A DNA stretch of 64,000 nucleotides, from assembly GCF_031755915.1 (NCBI RefSeq), contig NC_083386.1, positions 20,321,001-20,385,000 of the forward strand, written 5' to 3'. The stretch comes from Ziziphus jujuba (taxonomy: Eukaryota; Streptophyta; Magnoliopsida; Rosales; Rhamnaceae). Shown piece after piece: positions 33,014 through 45,458 of this stretch (its first letter is position 1; the number at the start of each line of letters is the position of its first letter). The position numbers were made by a program, and so were the translations under genes. Below the pieces are notes generated by a model. That model worked only from the letters and a program-made list of their open reading frames with translations, was not told the origin of the DNA and searched no databases.

Positions 33014-35717
33014 GAGGGTGACGGATTTTGCTGATACTTTGTTCTCATTTTGAAGGTCTTTGGTTCTTTGTTTTCTCTCTGCATATCAACTTTGATGTAA
33101 CATTTTCTTGATTTGTTTGCAAATTTCAGCAAATGCGTCTTGTCATCTTTGTGGGAATATTATTCCTCTCTTTTCCATTTCTATTTTTATAATTTTTATT
33201 TTTGTTTTTTTAGCCATGTATAGGGATTAGAGAAGGTTAGTATTTTTTTGTCTTTTGTTTTCAATATGCATTTCAAAACTGATATCTTTCAAACTTTTAG
33301 GTGAAATAATGCATTAAATGTTTAGTAAACTATTATTTTATAATTACTATATGATTCAAAATTAACATTTGAATGTTTGAAAAATAATAATATTTAATTG
33401 TTGTTATGGTAAATAATGACTTAATGACTTAAATACATTATTTATTATTATCTCTTTACTTCTAGTATGATATCTTTATTATTATATTAACATATATTTC
33501 TAAATATTTATAATATTTTTTTATTACAACAATGGTAAATGTTGATTAAAAAAATATAATAAACGAAAAAAATAAAGAATAAAAAATGTTAATAAACAAA
33601 TAGTCTAGTAGATTGCAAATAGATATAAAACAAAAATGATATTAACATTTTAATGAAGATTTAAATTAATATGTTAATCATGGATAATTAAAGAATTTAA
33701 ATTTATTCAAAGAATATAAATTTTTATAAAATCAAAATTTTTAAATTAATTTTATCAAACATTTAAAGTAGCATTCCTATACCAACAAAAGGGACAAAAA
33801 AAAGAAAATAAAAATAAGGAAGATAGGCTATGAGTTTAATTGGTAATCAAAGTATAAAAGGAACCTAACAGCAGCGCTTACTTAGCACTAAAGATTAATT
33901 GACAGTGAGCAAAACTAACAAAAGTACAAAATTATAACTCCCCCCCCAAAAAAAAAAAAAAAAAAAAATTGTTTAAAGCTTACTTCAAATTAGGTCGATC
34001 CGTGAGTTGTACGTGAAATTCAGTAACATCCAACTACTAAAACGTATAGATCAGAATAAAATCCTTCAAAATCTGACCCAGAAAGTCATTCTTGCCACCC
34101 TCAAGACAAGAGAATAGAATGGAATAGAAAAGGAAATAAAATAAAGTTATGGCATGCATGATAGAGATAGTATTGGTCATACAATTAGTAAATATTGAAT
34201 TTCAAGATTTATCCATTTGAGGTAGTTCAATGTTTACACATTCTCAAAGTTCTTGTAGCATGGGACCCATTGAAACTACTAATGAGTCTTATGATTTTTT
34301 GAGAGCCTTCCCATTGGGTAAACTCTTTATGGTCCAAAATGAAAATGTTGCCCATATATGTCACTAATTATATGCACATGACCGTATGTAATAATTCAAA
34401 CAACAGTTTTTGGTGGACCAAAAATCAAAACCCAAATTTTGGCTCACCCAATTCAGTCTAGGACCCTATAAGAAAAAAAACTTAAAAAAAAATAAAAAAA
34501 AATCATAGAAATGTAGAATAGTGATTACTAAATTGCCATGCCTCTTTACTCTAATGATATCCTTTACATGGAGCAAAAAACCTTCCCAAAAAAAATTAGT
34601 ACAATGATGTAATTCCATTAAAAGTATTAAGTAATTTAGAGGCATATTTCTCATAATGGGACAGCAGCTTCAAGATAATTCAACTGACCCAACATAATCC
34701 CAATGATTGATTATATATTAATTAATATTTGTTCTTTGTACCCTTAAAAATTGATGATAAACTTTGGTCAGTGTGGGCCGTATTAGTCACTTTTGGATTT
34801 TGGTATGGAAATGATATGACTACCTACTCAGCATTCATAGCTTTTGGCCCTACGTTCATAATTTTCATTGAAATGTTTATATATAAAAAATTAATAAAAA
34901 TGTTATTATTTTTTTTAGAAAATAAAATTTTATAAGGTTTGCAAAATGTTATATAATATAATATAATTAATATTATTATTTTCTGTCCGATTAGATGTAT
35001 TACTTAACTATATATTTATTTTGTTGAGAAATCTTTATTCAATTTTTGGGGACTTCGGAGCAAAAGCATGTCCTAGGATGCTTGTACATTAAAAGAGATT
35101 CTGAGAGAGAAAAAAGTGACCCCAAAAAAAAAAATGGAAAAGAAAAGAAACGCCCCCATAGGAGAAGCTATAAAGAGTAAAGATTGCAGCTGAAGATAAA
35201 TATATTGTATTATATTTATATATATAAATATATATATATATATATTCTCATATAAAACCTAAGAGAAGCTTTTGAAGATTTGAAAAAGCCAAAAAAATCC
35301 AATCTTTTCGTTTGGATTGGTATTTGAAGCAATATATTCTTCTCTTTTGTGGGTACCCAAGAAATTCCTTCCAATCATCATGGTATGGGTGGACTCTCTA
35401 ATTACGTATGAGTATGAAAACAAACCACCCCACCATACAAAATTGTCTTCTCTGCTATGATTAGGGATATGCAGTGGTGGGTGCAATTTGGCAGAACTTA
35501 GATGTGGAGTACTCCATGAAGTAACATAATCATCAGCAATTCGGGATCTATCATTTCAATAATACATATATATACAGAAAATTAAAACAAAATTAAAGAA
35601 ATTGTTAGCTACATTTTTTTATGTCTATTTATTTGTTTATTTTTAGATGGGTAATTACATCAATTATAATACCTCATATATGTACTTTGCCTCTACACGG
35701 TAAAACCCTTTACATTG
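33014..35717. other. AT-rich intergenic DNA
   Basis: No gene is recognised. TA runs lie near 35214-35245. A minus-strand ORF at 35259-35486 matches no family. An imperfect hairpin at 35376-35456 is discussed as a weak miR482/2118-like candidate. Confidence 0.45.
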
Positions 35718-36124
35718 TGTTAAAAAAATATATAAATAAAATGAAAATTCATTTTTCATGAGTTTAAATTTTTGGAATCCATGGTATTTCATTATGGTAT
35801 CAAAGTAATAAATCCAAAAGATCTTGAGTTCAGAACTCAACAATTTTGTCAAAAAAATTAAGAACACATGTAAAGATGCAGAAAAAAAGCCAAAAATATA
35901 AATGAAATGAAAAATCCACCTTCCATCAGCTTAAATTTTTAGAATCAGTGGTATTTCAACATGGTACCAAAGCCAAAAATCCAAGAGATCCTGATGTAAA
36001 GATCCAGAAAAAAAACCCAAAAGAAATAGGCCTACATGTGAGAGAGAATGTTAGAGAAAAATATAAATGAAATGAAAACTCATTTTCCATCAACCTTACT
36101 TTTAAAACCAATGGTATTTCAACG
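35718..36124 (+). mobile_element. three-LTR TRIM array
   Basis: Three direct LTR-like units of about 75-85 bp (35718-35794, 35877-35961, 36049-36124) alternate with two short interiors. The first two units are each followed directly by a primer-site-like sequence (TGGTATCAAAG at 35795, TGGTACCAAAGCC at 35962). A purine tract GTGAGAGAGAA (36038-36048) precedes the third unit, which starts TGTTAGAG. The whole 407-bp block is flanked by perfect CATTG duplications (35713-35717 and 36125-36129). The last LTR ends CAACG where CAACA would be expected. Tandem LTR-interior-LTR-interior-LTR forms are known for TRIMs. Confidence 0.75.
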
Positions 36125-36129
36125 CATTG

Positions 36130-37920
36130 CCTTATGAAATATTATTTTCATTTCAGTTTTGTCCAATCTATGATTAATTTAACACAATTAGTTTTGCATA
36201 CTTCCTAAAATAAAATAAATTGAATAGGACATTCTCTAAACTAATTTACAAGAATTGTGTATGTTTATTTTATCAAATTTATATTAGATTTAATTAATAG
36301 AAAAGTAATAGTTCCGAAGGTAAATGTGAAAAAAAATTATAGTATAGGAGACAGAGTATAAAAATTAGTATATTTGAAAAGTGTAAAATGTAGGCTATGT
36401 AGCTAGCCTTAAAAGGAATTTCTTGGAACTTTTTAGATTCCTTTAATAATAATTTATGCGTACGACTTCGTGGTAGAACTATGATTTAAGCTTTCTACCA
36501 CATTGATGATGGAGGAAGTTAATTGGCAAACAAATTTCTAGCTTATGTATTAATTATTTGCTTAAAGCATTTAAGTTTTGGATATAATTTTGTAAACATA
36601 GTAAAATTTTAAATATGATATATTCTAATTAATTATGTTATATATAAGATATCATTTTATTTTCTATATTAAAGATGAAAATTTTTTTTGATTGAAAAGA
36701 TGAGATAATTTTTTTATTTTAATTATTTATAATAATATTTTGTTCGGTATCTCGAATAATGATCTTCTAAATATGAATATAAACGACTAAGTAAGTCAAT
36801 CTTACTTAATTAAATGGAAAAAATTAAATTAAAATTTTACCTGAAAAAATAGTAGTTTTACTTAATTCTTTGATTTTTCTTACCTGACCTTGTCCAGTCA
36901 TGAGTTTGATAATAAGATTCATCATTCATGAATTAATTATCTTCAATTTTTTTTCTTTTTTTGGGGTAAAATTATCTTTTGCATCATGCGCATAACTAAA
37001 CAAAATTTCATACATTCATGGTGGCCTATAAATCCCTACATATTAATTGCTTACAAAATTTCCTGTAGGGTTGTAGTAACTCTTCCCTTTAATCATTGCT
37101 TCTTCCACTCATCTCAACTCAAAGTTATACAAGTTTTTTTTATTATTGTTGGCATGCTGAAACTCGATGGCTAAAAGTCATTATATATATATATATATAT
37201 ATATATACTTATATGTATACTTTTTAAAAAAGATCAATATTATTTCCTAAATATTGAATTTTTAAGGTATATATCATAGTTATTTTTTTTTATTTTGTTG
37301 TATAATTTAATATAATATGTTTTCATGATGGCGTCTCAACATACGGAGTATTAAAATAAAGTTAATTATTATTATATTTGAAAAAAGAATTCAATTTTTT
37401 TAACAATAAGTTGAAAATAATCTATATATGTTGTGTAACCTGATAATTATATTATACTAAATATCCATCAAATCAATTTTTTAAATTTAATTTTAAGAAT
37501 AGGCTGACTTTTTTATTTATTTTATTTTGTAAATGAAGGCATCAAATCTACTTTTTAAATTTAATTTAAGGGATAGATTGATTTATTTTATTTTATTTTG
37601 TGAATGAAGGTTGCTATTAAGCACAGAAGAACCTCCTAAAATGGGAGGATTACAAATCAACAACTAAAGCATGAGCTAAAGCAGCTGACAGTATTATCTC
37701 AAATTAATGATTTAAAATTAAATATTAACATTCAAATATTTGAACAATTGATAATTCTTAGTATTTGCCAGTTTAATAGATTTGTAAGAGCATCTTCAGT
37801 ACCTTTATAAATTACTAAAATTTTTTTACCATATCAAAAATATAAATATTTATTTAAAAAAAACTCTTTAATAGCTTTATCTAATAAATTTGTCCACCTA
37901 TTATGGCCCAAAAGAAAAAA
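36130..37920. other. AT-rich intergenic DNA
   Basis: Nothing recognised apart from a (TA)n run at 37180-37206 and two similar segments near 37459-37515 and 37546-37590 (CATCAAATC, then TTTTTAAATTTAATTT). Confidence 0.5.
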
Positions 37921-37924
37921 AATT

Positions 37925-38660
37925 GTTAATTGCACTTAGTACCTTGAACTTTGAGAGTTATGCGATTCTGTGTGCAATTTGAGCCATCAAGTTACAAAAA
38001 TTCTACGAGTCCAATTACAAGTGAAACCAACCGTCCAAATGCTTTTCTAATTTCATTTTGGTACCCTCAACTTTTAGATATATGCAATTTAAGCCATTAA
38101 TTTTATTAACGTGTACTTTGATATTTTTAATTTTTTTATTTTTTTTTTGCTAAAATATTTTTGAAAAGAATTTAAACCTATTTATATAATTTTTACTACA
38201 GATTAAAATTTATTTTTTTAGTAAGAATTGTTTTATTTATAAATTATATTATCAAAAAATAAAGGAGATGATAATTTGTAGGGGCAATTAGTTTTTTTCT
38301 TTCGGGTTATGTTTTTTTATTTTTTTTATTTTTTTATATGTACATCATATTATTATTATTATTATTATTAATTTGTTTTGGAAAAAAATATTTTTTATTG
38401 CTAAAATATTTTTAAATAGGATTTAAATCTATTTATGTACTTTATACTATTGATTATAATTATTATATTATCTAAAAATTGAATATTGAAATTGTACAAT
38501 TTGAAAAATTAAAAACCTAAATTGCATGTTAATAAGGTTGAGAATTTAAATCACATTTAGAAAGTTGAGGATATCAAAATCCATATTGATAAACTTAAAA
38601 AATTAAATGGCACAAATTTGAAAGTTGAGGATATTAAAATGCGTTAAAGTTATAGGACAT
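37925..38660. repeat. imperfect large inverted repeat
   Basis: Left-arm motifs (ACCTTGAACTTTGAGAGTTA, then CCTCAACTTTTAGATATATG) recur inverted in the right arm around 38520-38640 (GAAAGTTGAGGATATTAAAA). The arms carry several matches to CCTCAACTTT, as seen in plant fold-back DNA elements. Boundaries and target duplications are not resolved. Confidence 0.35.
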
Positions 38661-39139
38661 GTTTTAATATAATATGAAAACTATGTTCAAAGAACATCAA
38701 ATTCATAATATTCTAAGTGATTTTTTTTTTTCCCCCTTATATTTGAGATAGAACGACTCAAATTACATCGGGAACAATATAGACCTTGCCATACTGCTTT
38801 TGGGGACATAATATAGGAAGCGTTGGAAGACTATAATTTGTTAATGATTCTCGTACAATCATTTCCCACTAGTATTCTTCTTATTGGGACCTTTTTTTTT
38901 TTTTTTGGGTAAAACTTCTTATTGGGACCTTAATATTACATATGGTCAACATATATTTGAATGGGATTTGAGAGAGGGCCGTAAGATTAGGACAAAAATG
39001 GTGTATAATCAGGAAAGTAGGAGAGCCATGCAAGTGCAAGTTACCATCAATTATTAGTCAAGAGAGAGAGAGAGAGAGAGGGAGACAAGGAGCATATTAT
39101 GGAAAAGTTAATAAAGATGATGAGGAACCCAAGCCAGTG

Positions 39140-39170
<31 letters not shown>

Positions 39171-39550
39171 AGAGGAGGACCCTCCATCCACTAAACATGC
39201 TTATTAAGCTCATGATAAGCAAAAAATAGACGTTAATGGTGTTGGTTTTGATGGAGATCCAAGTCTCCCATAAAGAGAGTTTAGATGCGCCCTCGTTGCT
39301 TTTTTGACTGCAAAGCGTAGTTGTTCACCAATTTTTTACCACTATACATCACCAGCTCTCTCTATGTTTCTTCCCAATAAGTCGTTTTTCACGCCAATTG
39401 GACCACATTTCTCTGTGGACTTAAAAACAAAAAATTTAAAAAATAAAACAAATTTCAGAGGATGACAAAATTTGCATATATATTTTTTGAACTTTGATGT
39501 GTCGGCTGTGCACGTAGTAATTTTATTTGATAACTTAGTCTTCTAAATTA
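38661..39550. other. intergenic DNA with (GA)n repeats
   Basis: GA microsatellites at 39062-39080 and 39145-39170, in a less AT-rich stretch (38990-39420) without a convincing frame. Confidence 0.5.
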
Positions 39551-39971
39551 AGGTAAAATACATTACGTCTCCTTAAACTATTCTATATTTTTCATTTTGC
39601 TCCCTAAATTTTAAAAGTTTCCATATTACCTCGTAAATAATGTTTTTGCATCACTTTGGTCCAATCGTCAATGAATGTAAAAATAAATAATGGAAATTTT
39701 AAAAAAAATATATAGATATATATATATATAGATATATAGATATATATGTAAACATATAAGCATTTTATTTTTAGTTTGGGAGGCAAGGTTTATTGTAAAA
39801 GGAACATCTTATCTTGATATCTTTTCAAAACGCCCATAATTGATTGGACCAAAGTAACCCCAAAATAATGTTTTAGAAGACAAAGGGCAAACCATGCAAT
39901 AATTTGAAAGGATTCACCAAAAAAAAGAAAAATGCAATTAATAGTTTGAAAGGGCAAAATGTATTTTACCT
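39551..39971. mobile_element. fold-back MITE with TIRs of about 110 bp
   Basis: The left end AGGTAAAATACATTACGTCT is the inverse of the right end at 39952-39971 (AGGTAAAATACATTTTGCCC when inverted). Pairing continues inward to TTTGGTCCAATCG and its inverse near 39845. The centre is a TA/GATA microsatellite. No clear target duplication is visible. Confidence 0.65.
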
Positions 39972-41069
39972 AAACTATTATGCATTTTTAGATTTTTCTT
40001 TGATATTTTGGAAGATTTGCGTCTCAAAGTAAAGATATCTTTTATTTCTAAGTTGTAACTTGCAAGTCAAGGACATTTAGAGGAAATAAGTAATTAAAAA
40101 ATTAAAGCTATCTTCTTCTCTCTTATTATTTGCCCTTCCAAATTTTTTACCTAACAGATAATAAGAATGCCTCTTTTTTATACCTGGTTTTTTATCCTAC
40201 AGCCATAACTTGTCCAAAATTTAAAATTTTCCTTTAAAGGTCCAATTATTATTATCTTACACCCATGGTTAAACAAATGATGCATGACTTATAATTACTT
40301 GTTGCTTATTCACAACTATGGAACAAATAATACTTTCCTATTAAAGAGTATGATTTTATTTAGTTTCCGCTTACTTTCTTTTCTGAATTCAAAAAGTTGG
40401 TTGCAACATTTTGAGAAATAAATTAATTTAATATCATGTTTGTCTTTCTACATTCTATCATCCATATTTATTCGTTTTCCTTGATGATTTTAATTAATTA
40501 CGAAATTTTAAGTTCAAATTTTTCCTCAATCTTGCATGAATTTTGATTTATTGGAAATATAGCTTTTAAATGATGGTGGAAACTTATTCATCTGACAAGT
40601 ATTAAGAGTTTTATTTTCCAAATTAAATTTATAATTTTAAATGATTAATTGATGTGACATTTATATGTTTGACAAACTCAATACATTTTCATTTTATGTT
40701 GAAAGCATGTTTCAAACATCACATAACTTTATATTGCATATGCATTTATAATCATTTTTGTTTTACCAAAATTTTAAGATGGTTAAACTCATACATTCTC
40801 TGTTTGGCCACAAATATACTTACATTTAATATATATGCGGAATAATTATTTCTGGTGGAAAAAAGATAGATATTCTTGAAAATAATAGAATAGTTATTCC
40901 ATTGGATGTGTTTGATTTGATTTATGAAATGCCTAAAATCAACTTTCATGAATTAAAAAAGAGAGGGAAAAAAAAGTGTATTTGATTCACACTTACTATT
41001 GTTTATTTTTGAACAATAATTATAATCTTTAATTTCTAAAATAAATAAAGAGAGATGAAGACTGTGGAA
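39972..41069. other. AT-rich intergenic DNA
   Basis: No gene or clear element. GGAATAATTATTTC near 40839 and GAATAGTTATTCC near 40888 resemble parts of the tandem units that follow. Confidence 0.45.
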
Positions 41070-41478
41070 ATAGCTATTTACAATGAAGATGAAGAAAAGA
41101 TAGTGAAAGAAAATGAAAGAAACATATTCTTATTATTATTATTATTATTTAAAAAAAATCCTGTGGAGCAAAGCAAATAGAGATGAAGATTCAATCTTTA
41201 TAATTAAAACAATGGAGTCGATACTAAAAAGAGTGAGAATATAAAGGGCTAAGACTCTTACATTTTCACTCAACATAATTTTATATAGCATTCACTTTTT
41301 TATGATGCAGTAGTAGGAATAGGCATTCCAACCTATTTAAAAGGGAATAGTTATTTTTAAAAATTGATAATTACTTATTCCTTTAAAATAGATAAGCCAC
41401 AATAAGTTTCTTAACCAAACAAAATATAATGAGAAAAATGAAAATTAAGAAAATATAGTGGAAAAAAAATGAAAGAAA

Positions 41479-41510
<32 letters not shown>

Positions 41511-41770
41511 GCATGTGGAGCAAGATTGAGAGAGATGAAGATTCAACCTTCATAATTGAAACAATGAAGTCGACATTAGAAAAACGGAGACTGTAAAAGG
41601 CCAGACTCGAGCATTTTCACTCTGTAATTTTTTTATAGCATTTACTTTTTTATTTAGTACTAGTAGGAATGGGTATTCCAACCTATTTAAAAGAGAATAG
41701 TTATTCCTTAAACTCAAGTATTACTTATTCCCCAGCGATAGATAAGTCACAATGAGTTTCTTAATCAAAC
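41070..41770 (+). repeat. two tandem copies of a 350-bp unit
   Basis: Units of about 41070-41420 and 41421-41770 share TGTGGAGCAA, AGATGAAGATTCAA, GTAGGAATGGGTATTCCAAC-type and TTTCTTAACCAAACAAAA-type blocks at a constant offset of 350-355 bases. They are non-coding. Divergence is considerable, so the duplication is old. Confidence 0.75.
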
Positions 41771-44769
41771 AAAAGATTATAAACTCATATGAAACAAGTG
41801 TTCTATTATATTACAAATAGATATCCTTTCGTCCTCATGGGAACAGCCCAGCGATAAAATTACTATTATTTCTATACAATGACAGAAATTCAAATCCCAT
41901 TTTCAATACCAAGAAAAAAAAAAAAAATTGCTTCTCAATCTATTTAATACTCCTTTGTCTCCAATTTAGTTATTATGTTTACAAAGCCCCTTCCCCCAGT
42001 TGTGAAATTTTAGGTAATTGTCGTGTGTATGTGTGTGTTTATATATATTCACAATAGTATCTAAGTGAGAATATTCTTAATTTTTTAAATTGAGGATAAA
42101 TTCGTTTAACTATTTAGATTTGCTCCATTATACTCATTTGATATGATAGGTTTAATGTGAAATATAATCCAATAATTTTAGATGACCATGCTTATTTATC
42201 TTTGACTTTTTAAGTTATATCCTCATTTAAGCAGAACTATATATAATAATAATTATTTTCATATTGGGAATGTTCTAATGAAAAATCAATAAGACCGATG
42301 TTATTAGAGTATCTTTAACAATTTTGTACATTGCACTTTATATGACATAAAGGTTAAATGGATTTCCACTTTATGTGGTATAAATGTCTACCTCATAAAC
42401 ATTCAATTCTAAAATTGATTTCCAATAATTTTATTTAATTCTCAATTAATTAATAACATGTTTTTATTTTTTCTTAAATAAAGTAATAATAGTTGATATA
42501 TTAATCTATATATTTTTCTTTTTAAAATAAATTATATTATTGATAAATATTATTTTACTAAATCATACTATCTAATAGATCATCTAAAATAAACAGTCTC
42601 CATACTACCTAATAGATCATCTAAAATAAACTATCTCCTTGACAGTGTCAATTTATTTGTTTGTTATATTGGCTTGACAAGTTATTCAGACATAGTCATT
42701 GTAGAGTTTTTTTTTTTTTTTTTTTTGAATGAATGTCTATATTTCTCATGTGGCAAACAAAATTAAGCAATCCATATAACTATTGAAGATGCTCTTAACT
42801 TTTAAATTTTTTCAAAAGTTGAGATTTAAAAATTTATTTGGATGTTTATATAAGTTTACTAAAATACTAAAATCTTAAAAAAGTAAAGTAAACCCTGTTA
42901 AAACCCATGTATAACTCAAATGTATCTTTAAATCACAGCCATTATAAAGATCCAAAGGTTGAAATGTGATGCATTGATGAAAAATTCATTAGGATGACAT
43001 GATTAGAGACTAAATATATATATATATATATATGTATAATATTTTTATGATATAGATGTCGGCAATAGTTTTTATTTTCAACTATATCTACAAGTTTTTA
43101 TGGTTATTCGTTATAGAATTTTTATATATTTATATATACATAGTTATATTCAAATCAGATTTTTAATATTATGATTTTCTTTTTCAGTATTTGAATCATA
43201 TCAATGGTTAGTATTTAAAATTATATTTTTAATCACCGGTTTGTGATAGGGTCACTTTTCTATAATAGAGTTTTAGTATGTTACTAAACTAAACTTCTAT
43301 TACCACTTTCTAAATTTTATACTCTAATTTTTTTTTTTTTTATGTAAACTAAGAACTAAAAAATAAAAAATAAAAAAACTGATGTTAAAACTATCAAATC
43401 ATCCTGATATGAATCTAACTATATATATATATATAACTCCATTTTTAGCCTTATAATTTCTCAAACTAATATTATCCTTTTTTTTCTTTTTCTTGTTTGC
43501 CTATTTATTTTTGTTTGTATGCATATATATATATATATATATAGATATAATATCTTTTTTTTCTTGAATAAAATGGCTAATTGAAATGTTTTTTTTTATT
43601 AGGTTGTTTATTTGGGTGAAAATAGATACATATTATAATAATGTAATTGCAAATATAATCTTTCAATTAAATATGTTCCAACTAACAACACCAACAACAA
43701 CACCAGCAATAACAACAACATCAATAATTATTTTAATTATTGTTATTATTATTATTATCTATGTCTAGTTAGTAATTCAACAGTAAAAAAATTTTATTTG
43801 TTATTAAAAAAAAAATTAAAGAACTCATAAAGAGTCCGACTAATCTGCTTATAACTTTCATAAAAGTGTGTCTTTTCGGTGAATAACTTTTATTAGAGTG
43901 TTTTTAGCCAAAAAAAGAAAAAAAAACTTTTATTAGAGTGTTAATAAACAAAGGGGCTTAGTTTTATATTTTCAAAACAGGCATTTTCTTATAATAACTT
44001 TTTTGGAACATAAAATAAAGGAAATTTAAGTAACATTAAACTGATCAATCGAGAAGATCTAGGTGCAAGTATCCCCATAATATTATTAGTTAAAAAAAAA
44101 AAAAAAAAAAAAACCTTACCATATATACATGTATATTTATTTTGATAAATTTAGTTAAGTGTGCCTGAAGGCTTCAACCACCAGATACCAAATAATGCGT
44201 ATTAATTTGTTTTTGGTAAATAAATAATGTGCAAATGGTGAAAAAGAAAAGTTACCATATATTTATTCTGACTAGATTTTTCTTTCTCTTTTCTTTCTTT
44301 TTTTTTTTTTTTTTTTTTCCTCCATAAAGCTGTCCTTATTTTATTTTATTTTACTTTTTGATTAGTTAGATAAGATTTAAAATTCAAATTACCTTTTTTC
44401 TTTTATTTAAAAAAATAAATTGAGGAGGGAGATTTCATGGCCTTGGGCCTCATTCTTGGGATTCTCATCCATGATCATTGTTAATTAGGCTTTTCCATAC
44501 AATATCGTATATTTTAAATTTGAGAGTGACTTTTATAATTCGTATAAGATTTCAAATACAAACCATGTTTTTCTCCTAATAATTTTTTTGATAAATTTTT
44601 TTAATAAACTGTGGAGGGAAATTCCGAAGTTTTTCAAGCCTAGTATATATAATTTTTCATTAATAATCATAATCAACTGAGATTTTTGGAACAAAGCAAA
44701 TCATTATATTCAAAGTTACTTTTTATGACAGCTCCAATTTAATTTATCATATCTACTCGGTACTTGGTA
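41771..44769. other. AT-rich intergenic DNA
   Basis: No gene is supported. It holds a 36-bp tandem repeat at 42566-42637, an ACA-rich stretch near 43684-43722 and many homopolymer runs. Confidence 0.5.
42566..42637. repeat. 36-bp tandem duplication
   Basis: Two adjacent copies of ATACTA-CTAATAGATCATCTAAAA and the following TAAAC-TCTCC, differing at three or four positions. Confidence 0.85.
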
Positions 44770-44777
44770 CCCATATA

Positions 44778-45450
44778 TAGACTTGCAATTTGGGTTATAA
44801 TAAGGCGACATGACTCAAAAATGATACTAAATAAATGGGTTTGGATTTATTATAAATGGGTTCGAGTCATAATCGGTCAACTCGTTTAACACGAATATTA
44901 ATCGTGTCATTTTCGGGTTGACCTGTTTAACTCGAAGTTGATCCGTTACGACTTATTTATTAAACGTGTCAGTTTCAACCAGATACGATTATACACCTAT
45001 TACAACCCATTTAAATTTAATTTTAAATTAATATTTTATCACTAATATAATATTTAATAACTAAAAAATATTATAAATTAAAAATTTTATAAAAATAATT
45101 TTCTATTACTAATTTTTTAAAAACAAAAAATACATCTTTAATAAAACAAAAACATAAAAATAAAAAAAAATTCGGGTTAATAGGTTAATTTTCGGGTTAA
45201 CGGGTTAATAGGTTAGTTTTCGGGTTAATAGGTCAATTTCAGGCTAACGGATTAAAAGGTCAACACGACCCGTTAAAATAATCCTGTTAAACGGGTCGTG
45301 TCGTGTTGACCTGCTTATAAATAGGTCGGGTTAGTGTTTTAGGTACCTGATACGATTAATAAATGGATTGTGTTCGGATTAGGTATTTTTGACACGATTA
45401 TTAAATGGGTTGACACGAATACGATCCACGAACACGAATTGCCAGGTCTA
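44778..45450. mobile_element. hAT-type non-autonomous DNA transposon 2
   Basis: 673 bp. The left end TAGACTTGCAATTTGGGTT pairs with the inverted right end TAGACCTGGCAATTCGTGTT. Perfect 8-bp target duplications CCCATATA flank it (44770-44777 and 45451-45458). Subterminal arms are full of CGTGTC, CGGGTTGACC and GGGTTAA motifs, including tandem CGGGTTAATAGGTTA units at about 45171-45235. There is no coding sequence, so it would depend on a hAT transposase from elsewhere. Confidence 0.9.
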
Positions 45451-45458
45451 CCCATATA

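Noticed and set aside
43586..43768. 60-residue ORF with Thr- and Ile-rich tail
   Set aside because: Encoded by ACA and ATT microsatellite runs.
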